64,000 nucleotides of DNA, taken from positions 49,862 through 113,861 of the forward strand of contig DATFKA010000157.1 in assembly GCA_035268885.1 (NCBI GenBank), in the 5' to 3' direction. A model generated the notes under the pieces. It had not been told where the DNA came from. It saw only the letters and a program-made list of their open reading frames with translations, and searched no databases. Positions 52,914 to 60,997 of this stretch are shown here, one piece after another (position 1 is the stretch's first letter; every line of letters starts with the position of its first letter). The position numbers and the translations under genes were made by a program. This DNA comes from DATFKA01 sp035268885. GTDB lineage: Bacteria > Bacteroidota > Bacteroidia > Chitinophagales > Saprospiraceae.

Positions 52914-54064
52914 GCGTATAAACTGTACGCGGCTAAAAATGCGATAACGGCCAGGGATACACCAACCATAAAAATGGTATAACAAACCCTTAGTTGTGCA
53001 TACTTGGACCCCAGGGACTTCCCCAGGAAGAACAGATCCCGCATAATGCTATCGTCCAGATCATCTTCATTCTCCAGTACCTGATATATCCCCGACTTGT
53101 AATTATCAAAATCCATTTTATAGAAATTGCCAAAGAAAAACAAGTTAGATTTTCCCTGGTCAACGATCATGGGATCGGTCTTTCCTGCCATCTTGATGGG
53201 TCGGGTAGCCAGAGTAGCAAAGATCATCGAAATCAGACAAGTAAGTAGCAATAAAAGAATAGGTAGTAACAAATAAGGTGTCTCCTTAATCTGCCCAACG
53301 GCCATCGGTACAATAAAGGTGATGATCAGCGCATTTACACTCAACATGATATTGGCCTTATTATCTGCTAGTGTACTCAAATCAATATGGTTACGGAGCG
53401 AGGTTTTTAACATCATCTGCGCACTCTTACTATTCGTAATTGGACTTTCCTTACCCTTAGCCCGTTTTTTAGCACTTTTGTCCATGCGCTTGAGCCATTT
53501 CTTATTATCCTCCAATTTGGGCCCGTAGTACTCCCGGGCGGCTTCGGTAAAGAAAGACTGGTTCTTTAGGAATTTCCGGTTAATTTTATACCAGTCCCGA
53601 TCGGTAAACCGCTGCCCCAGAAATACATCCCATTCGTGGCGCAAACCATTTAGATGGGTGGCATAGCCATCACTACCCAGATTAATCAAGTCCGCATCCC
53701 GGATAATTTCCTCCAGTGTATTCGAAGGCCGATTGGCCGGAAAAGTGACGTCGATACAAGTCAACACCCGCTCGAGTTTATCCTCCGGATAGTTCTTACC
53801 GGTCAAAAAATCGCGAGCGATTCGTCGACTGACCCCCTCGTGACCGTTATAAGTTTCGATGAACCCCACGTCGTGAAACAAAGCAGCGATTTCCAGTATC
53901 TGCAGTTCTTCTTCATTAATGTCCATCTGCTCTCCCAACTTTCGGCAAGCTGTGCGTACTGCCAGAGTGTGCGATAGGTTGTGATACTTATGATCCTCGG
54001 AGAGCTGTTGCAACAATAACTTTGTTACATAACCTTCGACTTCATCGACTATTTGATCGGCCAT
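52910..54064 (-). CDS. HD-domain phosphohydrolase fused to a Pycsar-effector-like (PycTM) membrane domain
   Basis: A 384-residue two-domain protein. Residues 1-190 are an HD phosphohydrolase: YHNLSHTLAV (His), LFHDVGF with His64-Asp65, and RDADLINLG (Asp) supply the divalent metal site. After a basic linker (DKSAKKRAKGKES) comes a DUF5706/PycTM-like part: MMLKTSLRNHIDLSTLADNKANIMLSVNALIITFIVP, two membrane helices at about 237-285, and a third near the C-terminus (CYTIFMVGVSLAVIAFLAAYSLYA). PycTM is the membrane effector of the Pycsar anti-phage system, which responds to cCMP or cUMP. No cyclase is in the window. It is the last gene of an operon with an amidohydrolase (2-nt gap) and an aminotransferase. 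Confidence 0.82.
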   Translation of the reverse strand: MADQIVDEVEGYVTKLLLQQLSEDHKYHNLSHTLAVRTACRKLGEQMDINEEELQILEIAALFHDVGFIETYNGHEGVSRRIARDFLTGKNYPEDKLERVLTCIDVTFPANRPSNTLEEIIRDADLINLGSDGYATHLNGLRHEWDVFLGQRFTDRDWYKINRKFLKNQSFFTEAAREYYGPKLEDNKKWLKRMDKSAKKRAKGKESPITNSKSAQMMLKTSLRNHIDLSTLADNKANIMLSVNALIITFIVPMAVGQIKETPYLLLPILLLLLTCLISMIFATLATRPIKMAGKTDPMIVDQGKSNLFFFGNFYKMDFDNYKSGIYQVLENEDDLDDSIMRDLFFLGKSLGSKYAQLRVCYTIFMVGVSLAVIAFLAAYSLYA

Positions 54065-54066
54065 AA

Positions 54067-55335
54067 TTATTGTTTGTAAATTTTTCCATCTTTCATGACA
54101 AAATACACCCTTCTTAAAGCGCTAATATTTTCTTCCGGCTGGCCTTCGATAGCGATCAGATCTGCTAAAACGCCTGGTTTGATTTGGCCGCGATCCGTAA
54201 GCCCAAGTAAATCGGCATTCCCCTTCGTAATGGCTCGCCAACAATCCATGGGCGACATACCGTAAGCCACCATCATCTCCAGCTCCCGTACATTGTCTCC
54301 GTGGGGAAAAACACCAACATCACCACCCGCAACGATGGGTACACCGTAGGCCAGTGCTTCTTTAAAACCTGCTTTCTTTTTTCGAATACGCTCCGGTTCT
54401 GGATCATTCTCTTTATCCCAACCCCGGTATTGTAAGATGGCATCGGGTGCCGCCAGCGTCGGACAAAGTACAACGTTATTTTCTACCATTGCTTTCCATA
54501 CGGCCGGGGTACCTCCATCCCCGTGTTCTATGGTGTAAACACCGGCACGGGCGGCTCGTAGCATACCCTCTTCGGTCGCCGCATGAGCGACGACCTTACG
54601 ACCACTACTCGCCGCAATCTGGACGATAAGTGCCAACTCTTCCTGGGTGAAAGTAGGACGGGCCTCCCCATTCGGACCCCAGCGGTAATCGGCGTATACT
54701 TTCACGATATCGGCACCATTACCAATTTGTTCCCGGACTACCTTGATCAGATCATCGTGACCATCCGCTACCTGAGCCCCCAGCGGTACCCGTACGTGAG
54801 GTGCAAAGCCCTTGGGGCCGTAGCTCCCCGTAGCCACAATCGCTGGCCCGGCCACCTGCAGACGCGGCCCTGGGATAATCCCTTTATCAATAGCCTGTTT
54901 TACCCCCACATCATCGTAGCCGGAGCCCTCCGATCCCAAATCGCGTAAGGTAGTAAAGCCGGCTTCCAGCGATTTGCGAACGTGAACCGTCGCTCGTGCC
55001 ACACGCTCAGCAGAGGATTCTACCAAAACCTGATCATTCCAAGCGGTCTCATTATAGGGATGCAGTAGGATATGAGAGTGACCTTCAATCATTCCCGGCA
55101 TTAAGGTCAACTCCCCCAAATCAATGGTTTCGGTACCAGGAGGAATAGTCATTTCCTCCTGGGGCCCAGCCGCCTGTATAAGATTTCCCCGGACCAGAAC
55201 GCCCCAATCTTCCTGAAGTTCTGCGCCATCAAAAACCCGATCTGCTTTTAGTAGATAAAGCGGTGCCGTTTGGGCGAAAGCCCCAAACGTAAAACTAAAA
55301 AACAAGCTACCTAGCAGGTATCGCATAACATTCAT
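54067..55335 (-). CDS. Exported amidohydrolase family protein
   Basis: A 422-residue metal-dependent hydrolase with a signal peptide (LLGSLFFSFTFGAFAQ). Intact metal ligands: MIEGHSHILL (HxH), VVAHAATEEG, YTIEHGDGG and VAGGDVGVFP. Sandwich strands LLKADRVFDGAELQEDWGVLVRG and GQIKPGVLADLIAIEG frame the barrel. It is most like Xaa-Pro dipeptidase or imidazolonepropionase-like amidohydrolases. It starts 15 nt after the aminotransferase stop, and the HD-PycTM gene starts 2 nt after its own stop, so the three look like one operon. Confidence 0.88.
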   Translation of the reverse strand: MNVMRYLLGSLFFSFTFGAFAQTAPLYLLKADRVFDGAELQEDWGVLVRGNLIQAAGPQEEMTIPPGTETIDLGELTLMPGMIEGHSHILLHPYNETAWNDQVLVESSAERVARATVHVRKSLEAGFTTLRDLGSEGSGYDDVGVKQAIDKGIIPGPRLQVAGPAIVATGSYGPKGFAPHVRVPLGAQVADGHDDLIKVVREQIGNGADIVKVYADYRWGPNGEARPTFTQEELALIVQIAASSGRKVVAHAATEEGMLRAARAGVYTIEHGDGGTPAVWKAMVENNVVLCPTLAAPDAILQYRGWDKENDPEPERIRKKKAGFKEALAYGVPIVAGGDVGVFPHGDNVRELEMMVAYGMSPMDCWRAITKGNADLLGLTDRGQIKPGVLADLIAIEGQPEENISALRRVYFVMKDGKIYKQ

Positions 55336-55350
55336 TTTATGGGCATCCTA

Positions 55351-56220
55351 TTACTCGCTCAACAATGGGCTATGTGCCTGCACATAAGTCTGACGATGGA
55401 CATCAAACAAGTCACCAATTGCCTGAGTCACCTCGCCGGGCGTGCCATCCCCAAACACATGATCATCGAGACGCGTAACCGGAATAACCCCCTTATTCGA
55501 TCCGGTTAAAAAAGCCTCTTTAGCCTTCCAAACTTCCGCTAAGGTAATGAAACGGCGCTCTACTTCGTAATGTCCTTCAATAGATTGCAAAACGTGCTTA
55601 CGCGTGATCCCCATCAAGATATCCTCATCGGCCGTAATCACTTTGTTGTTTTGATCGATAATGTAAAAATTAGATCGAACGGCCTCTTTGATCGTCCCGC
55701 CCGAATGATAGAGGGGCTCCACGGCTCCCGCTTTTTTCAGTTCTGGGAGTAGCCGGATACCCATGGCGTAATTAGTGGTTTTTACCTCAGGTAAATCCCG
55801 CTGGTATTCGTAAGTCATCAGCTTAACGCCCTCTTCGTAGGCCTTGTCGGCAAAAGGCTTATAAGGATGCTGCATCACGATCAGATTAGGTGCCACGGGA
55901 GTATAGGAATCGGAGGTATACCCCCCTGTCATCACCAGTCGAATTCCGGCATAACTTTCTTTATTCAGACTAATGAGTTCGCCGATTCGACGCTTCAGCT
56001 CTGAACGTTCCGCAGGCACTTCCATATTTAGTAATCGAGCCGAACGATAGAAGCGATCCAGGTAATCCTCCAGAAATAAGGGTACCTGTTCCCAAACCAG
56101 AAAAAAATCGAAAATTCCGTAACCACGCAGGATGGCCAGATCGTTTACTTTTAAAGAGGCCTCCTCGGCGGGTGTTACTACGCCATTTACATTGTAATAC
56201 CGCTGCATATTCTTATTCAT
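55351..56220 (-). CDS. Aminotransferase class IV (branched-chain or D-amino acid type)
   Basis: A 289-residue PLP-dependent fold-type IV aminotransferase. Family marks: ILRGYGIFDFFLVW, GIRLVMTGGYTSD, LPEVKTTNYAMGI (the Lys of KTTNY is the PLP Schiff-base residue), EPLYHSGGTIKEAVRSNFYIID and EAFLTGSNKGVIPVTRLD. It likely transaminates branched-chain amino acids or D-alanine, or makes 4-amino-4-deoxychorismate-derived products; the active-site region does not decide. It is the first gene of the operon with the amidohydrolase and HD-PycTM gene. Confidence 0.9.
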   Translation of the reverse strand: MNKNMQRYYNVNGVVTPAEEASLKVNDLAILRGYGIFDFFLVWEQVPLFLEDYLDRFYRSARLLNMEVPAERSELKRRIGELISLNKESYAGIRLVMTGGYTSDSYTPVAPNLIVMQHPYKPFADKAYEEGVKLMTYEYQRDLPEVKTTNYAMGIRLLPELKKAGAVEPLYHSGGTIKEAVRSNFYIIDQNNKVITADEDILMGITRKHVLQSIEGHYEVERRFITLAEVWKAKEAFLTGSNKGVIPVTRLDDHVFGDGTPGEVTQAIGDLFDVHRQTYVQAHSPLLSE

Positions 56221-56541
56221 TTTTTATTGCAAAGCATCTGCTTTAGACAAGGGTTACCTCGTCTCTAAATCCAAAATTAGGGAAAATGCAGCAGACATCG
56301 GTAATGGTGACGAAAGTCATTTACCCGGCCGACAATTCTCAGGTGGCTAGCCTGCCTTATTTTTTAACTTGACCGCTCAAGCAAAAAACCTTAATTTAAT
56401 AGGGAATTTACCTAAAATGATAATTTATCAAAAGCCGCGAGGCCTGGCGCACGTTCCTTTTTGAGTAGAAAACTGCTCACGGTGGATTGTTCGTCCTTAC
56501 CCAACCTGCCTTTTGGTAATCACCAACAAAAATAAAAGCGT
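56221..56541. other. 321-nt intergenic region with AGACAAGG-type imperfect palindrome
   Basis: The region separates the divergent aminotransferase and EF-G2 genes. At 56245-56264 AGACAAGG ... CCTCGTCT is an imperfect inverted repeat related to the perfect 20-bp palindrome at 4703. No strong promoter match and no gene are seen in the rest. Confidence 0.5.
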
Positions 56542-58632
56542 ATGAGCTTCCACACAAAAAACGTTCGGAATGTCGTCCTTCTGGGCCATTCTGGTTCCGG
56601 GAAAACCACCTTTGCAGAATGCATGCTTTACGAAGCCGGTGAGATTAACCGACGCGGAAAGGTTACGGATGGCAACACGGCTTCCGACTACCTACCCATC
56701 GAGCAGGAAAAGCAAAACTCTCTCCTCAGTAGTCTGATGCACGTAGAGTGGAAAGACTCCAAAATTAACATTATTGACACTCCGGGACTGGATGATTTTG
56801 TGGGAGAAGTCATCTCTTCACTCCGAATTGCCGCTACCAGCCTTATCCTACTGGATGCCCGCCACGGTGTCGAGGTGGGCACGGAGCTGATCTGGGATTA
56901 CGTACAGGAATACCAGTCGCCCGCCATTTTTGTGGTCAACCACATGGATAATGAGCAGGCCGACTATGAGATGACACTCGAGCAGGCCCGGGAGCGCTTT
57001 GGTCCTAAAGTCCTGCCCATGCAATTCCCCGTCAATGCCGGCACGGGCTTTAACGCCATCGTCGATGCGCTGCGTATGGTCATGTACGTATTTGAAGACG
57101 GAGGTGGCAAACCCGAAAAACGGGCCATCCCTGAAGCATATATTGGCCGGGCACAAGAGATGCACAACGCACTGGTGGAAGCCGCCGCTGAGAACGATGA
57201 AGAACTGATGGAGCGTTTCTTTGAAGAAGGATCACTGACCGAGGAAGAACTCACCGAAGGCTTACGCATCGCTATGGCACAACAGGAAATCTTCCCACTG
57301 TTTATCGCTTCGGCCGAACGCAATATGGGGAGCGGCCGCATTATGGGCTTTATCAATGATATTTGCCCTTCGCCCGCCCAACGACAGCCCGTCAAGTTGA
57401 CGAATGGCGAAAGCCTGGCTTGCGACCCCGAAAAAGAGACCAGTATTTTTATCTTTAAAACGATTTCAGAACCCCGGGTAGGTCTGGTTTCTTATTTTAA
57501 AGTATACAGCGGTAAACTCCAGGCTGGAGACGAACTCGTCAATGCTACCGACGGTAGTACCGAACGTTTCTCTCAGCTCTACCTGGCCAACGGAAAAGAC
57601 CGCATTCCGGTCGATGAACTACAGGCAGGTGACATCGGCGTTTGCCTAAAGCTAAAAAATGCACATTCTAATAACACCTTAAATGCGAAAGGCGTAGAAC
57701 GGACCATTGAGCCCATCGAGTTCCCCGAATCCCGAATACGGGTAGCTATCGCCCCCATGGATAAAGGGAAAATGGAAAAACTGATGAAAGCCATTCATAC
57801 CCTGGAGGAAGAAGACCCAACCTTACACGTTGAACAATCGGCTGCTCTGAAGCAAACGCTGCTGCACGGTCAGGGACAGCTGCACATCGACATGGTCAAG
57901 CACCGTATCGAATTACTACACGATATTACCATGGAATTTGAGCGACCCAAAATCTCGTATCGCGAGACCATTACTGTACCCGCTGATGCCAGCTACCGCC
58001 ATAAAAAGCAAAGTGGTGGTTCCGGACAATTCGCCGAGGTACATCTACGCGTCGAGCCTTACACGGAGGATATGCCCGATCCCGATGGTCTGAATGTCCG
58101 GCATAAAGAGGTGGAAAAACTGCCCTGGGGTGGCACCCTGGCTTTCTACTGGTGTATCGTAGGTGGGTCAATTGACAACAAGTATATGAATGCCATCAAA
58201 AAAGGTATCCTGCAGAAGATGGAAGAAGGCCCACTAACGGAATCGCCCTGTCAGGATATCCGCGTGAGTATCTACGACGGCAAGATGCACTCGGTTGACT
58301 CCAATGATATGGCCTTTATGATCGCAACCAATCATGCCTTCCAAGAGGCTTTTATGGCCGCCAAGCCGCAGCTGCTAGAGCCCATCTATCACCTGGAGGT
58401 GCTCTGCTCCGATCAGGTCATGGGCGATGTCATGAGCGATCTGCAAACCAGACGCGCCATGATCATGGGGGTGGACACCGTAGGGCACTACCAGAAAATC
58501 ATTGCCCACGTGCCGCAGGCCGAAATGTATATGTACTCCAGCAGCCTGCGCTCGATTACCCAGGGCAAGGCAAAATTCAGTCGCCACTTCCTGGAGTATC
58601 AGCCGGATCTCTCGGGGGTGGGAGCGAAGTAA
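56542..58632 (+). CDS. Elongation factor G-like protein (EF-G2 type)
   Basis: A 696-residue EF-G paralogue. The P-loop is GHSGSGKTTFAE and the G3 motif DTPGLDDFVGE. The switch I 'RGITI' segment reads QEKQNSLLSSL and the G4 motif is NHMD instead of NKxD. These changes place it with the EF-G2 type seen in Thermus and Bacteroidota and not with FusA. Domains II to V are present (VGLVSYFKVYSGKLQAGDEL; SGGSGQFAEVHLRVEP; RAMIMGVDTVGHYQKI in the C-terminal part). In Bacteroides, EF-G2 supports translation under carbon starvation with unusual GTP use. It is the second EF-G of its genome only if a fusA lies elsewhere, which is not visible here. Confidence 0.88.
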   Translation: MSFHTKNVRNVVLLGHSGSGKTTFAECMLYEAGEINRRGKVTDGNTASDYLPIEQEKQNSLLSSLMHVEWKDSKINIIDTPGLDDFVGEVISSLRIAATSLILLDARHGVEVGTELIWDYVQEYQSPAIFVVNHMDNEQADYEMTLEQARERFGPKVLPMQFPVNAGTGFNAIVDALRMVMYVFEDGGGKPEKRAIPEAYIGRAQEMHNALVEAAAENDEELMERFFEEGSLTEEELTEGLRIAMAQQEIFPLFIASAERNMGSGRIMGFINDICPSPAQRQPVKLTNGESLACDPEKETSIFIFKTISEPRVGLVSYFKVYSGKLQAGDELVNATDGSTERFSQLYLANGKDRIPVDELQAGDIGVCLKLKNAHSNNTLNAKGVERTIEPIEFPESRIRVAIAPMDKGKMEKLMKAIHTLEEEDPTLHVEQSAALKQTLLHGQGQLHIDMVKHRIELLHDITMEFERPKISYRETITVPADASYRHKKQSGGSGQFAEVHLRVEPYTEDMPDPDGLNVRHKEVEKLPWGGTLAFYWCIVGGSIDNKYMNAIKKGILQKMEEGPLTESPCQDIRVSIYDGKMHSVDSNDMAFMIATNHAFQEAFMAAKPQLLEPIYHLEVLCSDQVMGDVMSDLQTRRAMIMGVDTVGHYQKIIAHVPQAEMYMYSSSLRSITQGKAKFSRHFLEYQPDLSGVGAK

Positions 58633-58659
58633 AATCATTTATCGCCAGGTATAACGAAA

Positions 58660-58699
58660 AGACCTGCAAAGTTTTCGAGACTTTGCAGGTCTTTTTTTT
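58660..58699 (+). terminator. Rho-independent terminator after the EF-G2 gene
   Basis: A perfect 13-bp stem (58660-58672 with 58680-58692) around a 7-nt loop TTTCGAG, followed by eight T (58692-58699). It starts 28 nt after the EF-G2 stop and isolates the following region. Confidence 0.92.
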
Positions 58700-58711
58700 A
58701 AAATATTTTTT

Positions 58712-58752
58712 TGCAACATTGTTGCATTTATTGCATTCCTTTTATAACTTCG
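58712..58752 (+). promoter_or_regulatory. 7-1-7 palindrome TGCAACA-T-TGTTGCA overlapping a candidate promoter (Fur-family-like operator)
   Basis: TGCAACA T TGTTGCA (58712-58726) has the 7-1-7 architecture of Fur, Zur and PerR boxes. TTG at 58722-58724, a 20-nt spacer, and TAACTTCG at 58745-58752 (one mismatch to TAnnTTTG) form a candidate promoter, so the right arm of the palindrome covers the -33 part. It drives the M6-like protease and merC. Regulation by a metal-sensing repressor is inference. Confidence 0.5.
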
Positions 58753-58806
58753 TATTAAGTCAAACTCAAGCCAAGTACCTAAGCTGGCACTAATCTTCAA
58801 CAACCT

Positions 58807-59958
58807 ATGCGATATACACTGATGTATTCATTACTACTGGCCCTTTGTTTCACGGGTTGTAAAACAACTAAAAAACCGGATTTAATAAATGACCAAAATC
58901 AGGTAGCAAAAACGGTATGTAAACTTCCAAGGGTAGTGGAAGGTAGTATAGCGCTGGGGTTCCCGAAAGTAGAAGGTTTAGCGCCTTCCATTGGAAAAGT
59001 TAACATAACGGTACTCTTTGTTGATTTTGATGATGTGCCGGCTACTATGAGCACGGATAGTGTCTTTTCCATCATTAGCCCTATCGCACCAAACTTCTTT
59101 GAGGAAGTGTCATATGGTCGTATGGAATTGAACTTAAACCCTCATCATAAATGGTTGCGATTGAGCAAATCTTCAGCTCACTATGGAAAAGGGATTTATG
59201 AATTTTTACCGCATCGTGATTTTATCCAAGAAGCTGTGAATTTGGCAGACAGCAATGTAGACTTTAAAAAAACTGATGTAGTCCTGGTCATGTCAAACCC
59301 AGATGCTGAAGCCATAGCCTTAGGCCCTGTTTTCAAGTCTCTTGATCCTGAATACAACATAAAGACAGCTGAAAAAAATATTCCCGTAGGAATAACCTCA
59401 GGTTATGATCTAAACCACTGGGGTGGACTTTGGTTAGCACATGAAACGGGACATACCTTCGGTCTACCAGACCTATACCTTTTTGTAAATGAGAATCAAC
59501 TCAGATATGTCGGAACATTTGGAATAATGGGCACATCTGCTGGAAACGCTCCAGGCCATTTTGCCTTTGAGCGTTGGGTACTTGGTTGGATTGATGACGA
59601 CCAAATTTACTGCCATAAAGCTGGTAACGTAGTGGTTGAAATAGACGCTCTTGAAAAGCCTGGAGGAACCAAGGCCCTAATTGTTCCAATAGATAGTACC
59701 AGCGCATTGGTGGTGGAAAGTAGAAGAAAAATTGGTTTTGATAAAAAAACGAGAGAAGGAGCATTAGTTTACTTAGTAAACACGTCATTACCGGGTGGCA
59801 GTGGTCCAATACAGGTGAAACCTGGTGTGAAGAGCGAATATGAATTCCTCCAAGATGCACCGATGACTAAAGGGGATACCTATACTTATAAAAATATATC
59901 GGTAGAGGTTATTGATGCAAACAAAGAAAGTGACCAAGTAAAAGTAATCGTCAGGTAA
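58807..59958 (+). CDS. M6-like (immune inhibitor A type) metalloprotease lipoprotein
   Basis: A 383-residue secreted zinc protease. A lipoprotein signal (MRYTLMYSLLLALCFTGC, Cys18) is followed by KTTKKPDLIND. The zinc motif HETGHTFGLPDLY (His212, Glu213, His216) lies in the middle, with NHWGGLWLAHE just before it and FGIMGTSAGNAPGHFAFERWVLGW after it, the pattern of M6 and other metzincin-like peptidases. Codon use is AT-richer than the neighbours at 56-58 kb, suggesting recent transfer. Its promoter overlaps a Fur-family-like palindrome. Confidence 0.85.
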   Translation: MRYTLMYSLLLALCFTGCKTTKKPDLINDQNQVAKTVCKLPRVVEGSIALGFPKVEGLAPSIGKVNITVLFVDFDDVPATMSTDSVFSIISPIAPNFFEEVSYGRMELNLNPHHKWLRLSKSSAHYGKGIYEFLPHRDFIQEAVNLADSNVDFKKTDVVLVMSNPDAEAIALGPVFKSLDPEYNIKTAEKNIPVGITSGYDLNHWGGLWLAHETGHTFGLPDLYLFVNENQLRYVGTFGIMGTSAGNAPGHFAFERWVLGWIDDDQIYCHKAGNVVVEIDALEKPGGTKALIVPIDSTSALVVESRRKIGFDKKTREGALVYLVNTSLPGGSGPIQVKPGVKSEYEFLQDAPMTKGDTYTYKNISVEVIDANKESDQVKVIVR

Positions 59959-60007
59959 TGCAACGAAAGGTTTAAACAAAAAAACTAATAAAAGTCCGAT
60001 TCCAACA

Positions 60008-60403
60008 ATGAATAATACTAACCTCATCGAACGCTCTGATTTATTTGGCGCTACAATTAGTGGCTTATGTAGTATCCACTGTGCCACGACCCCACTTTTC
60101 TTGGCTTCCCAGCCTTTACTAGAAAAGCATACGCATGGCCATGACCACGGAATATGGGCCAGCCTTGACTATATTTTTCTTATCCTCAGTCTCGTGGCCG
60201 TATGGTACTCTTCCCGCCATACTGTTAACCTCAAAATCAAGTGGATGCTTTGGATCAGTTGGGTAGTATTTGCCATAGGGCTAATCCTGGAAATGACTGG
60301 GCAAACGTCAAATAAATCGCTCATGTACCTTGGATCGGTCGCACTGATCATCACGCATTTTGCCAATATCAGATATTGTAAGGTGAAAAAGAAAAATAGC
60401 TAA
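60008..60403 (+). CDS. MerC domain protein
   Basis: A 131-residue inner-membrane protein with four hydrophobic segments. The MerC hallmark is CSIHCATTPL (Cys21, His24, Cys25), followed by a His-rich loop LEKHTHGHDHGIW and helices WASLDYIFLILSLVAVWY, MLWISWVVFAIGLILEM and YLGSVALIITHF. MerC was first described as a mercury transporter, but Bacteroidota members are linked with zinc or other metal homeostasis. It starts 50 nt after the protease. Its TAA at 60401-60403 is followed in the same frame by the remnant of a different gene, see the next entry. Confidence 0.85.
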   Translation: MNNTNLIERSDLFGATISGLCSIHCATTPLFLASQPLLEKHTHGHDHGIWASLDYIFLILSLVAVWYSSRHTVNLKIKWMLWISWVVFAIGLILEMTGQTSNKSLMYLGSVALIITHFANIRYCKVKKKNS

Positions 60404-60589
60404 ACCTCCTGTTTCTTTTGTGGTGGAGCAGGCGCCGAAACGGTCGTAGAACTGGATGCCAGTAAAGCCCAGGTTGGTTCTATCCGCATGGACCAGAAAG
60501 TACGCTTCAGCGGCACCCTAAAATTAAACCGTACTGACTTTAACCACTGTAACTATATTCTAAAAAACGCTAAGTTAATCACACCATAA
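60404..60589 (+). pseudogene. Truncated 3' remnant of a Bacteroidota exported protein family
   Basis: An open stretch of 61 codons with no start lies directly after the MerC stop and in the same frame. It reads TSCFFCGGAGAETVVELDAS...RFSGTLKLNRTDFNHCNYILKNA and ends at TAA (60587-60589). The pattern CFFCGG-x-G-x-E-T-V followed by F-x-G-x-L-x-L-N and H-x-x-Y-x-L-x-x-A recalls the C-terminus of a small exported Bacteroidota protein that I know only as uncharacterised. The 5' part is missing, so the AT-rich M6/MerC block seems to have replaced it. Confidence 0.6.
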
Positions 60590-60601
60590 TAAAATACAAT
60601 T

Positions 60602-60988
60602 ATGCGATTTATTCCCACCTTATTATTATCTGTGGTAGCTTTTTTCACCTCCGCCTGTACGACTACTTCCGAAGAGGATAAATTGATGCAGGAGGCCTTC
60701 AACATCCACCAGGAGGCCATGCAAGTGGCGAATGAAACCAGAGCACTACTAACTGCTACTGACCAGACTAGGAAAGACCTCCAATCCATCCGTAATCGAC
60801 TGGAGCGCTGGGAAGATGATCTCGTAGAAGTCCCAGGTTTTGAGCATGACCACGATCATAGCCACGACCATGACCACGATCACAGTCACAGCACACTGGA
60901 GTTATTACCCGAAGACATGCTGGCCATACAAAAAGAATTCCTCGATTCCATTCGGGTGCTCAAAAGTGATCTGATGCGCTTGCAATAA
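60602..60988 (+). CDS. His-rich helical lipoprotein, paralogue of the lipoprotein at 12091
   Basis: A 128-residue lipoprotein (signal MRFIPTLLLSVVAFFTSAC, Cys19). A long helical part carries EAFNIHQEAMQVANETRALLTATDQTRKDLQSIRNRLERWEDD, and then a metal-binding cluster of eight His-Asp/Ser-His repeats lies at residues 82-96 (HDHDHSHDHDHDHSH). A last helix follows. The first helix and the T(D)xT(R/K) segment resemble the lipoprotein at 12091, next to the SCO gene. The His cluster suggests periplasmic binding of zinc, copper or nickel. It is followed convergently by the TonB-dependent receptor gene, and preceded by the MerC gene and a gene remnant. Confidence 0.82.
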   Translation: MRFIPTLLLSVVAFFTSACTTTSEEDKLMQEAFNIHQEAMQVANETRALLTATDQTRKDLQSIRNRLERWEDDLVEVPGFEHDHDHSHDHDHDHSHSTLELLPEDMLAIQKEFLDSIRVLKSDLMRLQ

Positions 60989-60997
60989 ATATCATGA

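Noticed and set aside
52910..54064. A complete Pycsar anti-phage system
   Set aside because: No uridylate/cytidylate cyclase gene lies next to the PycTM-like protein anywhere in the window, so only an effector-like domain can be claimed.
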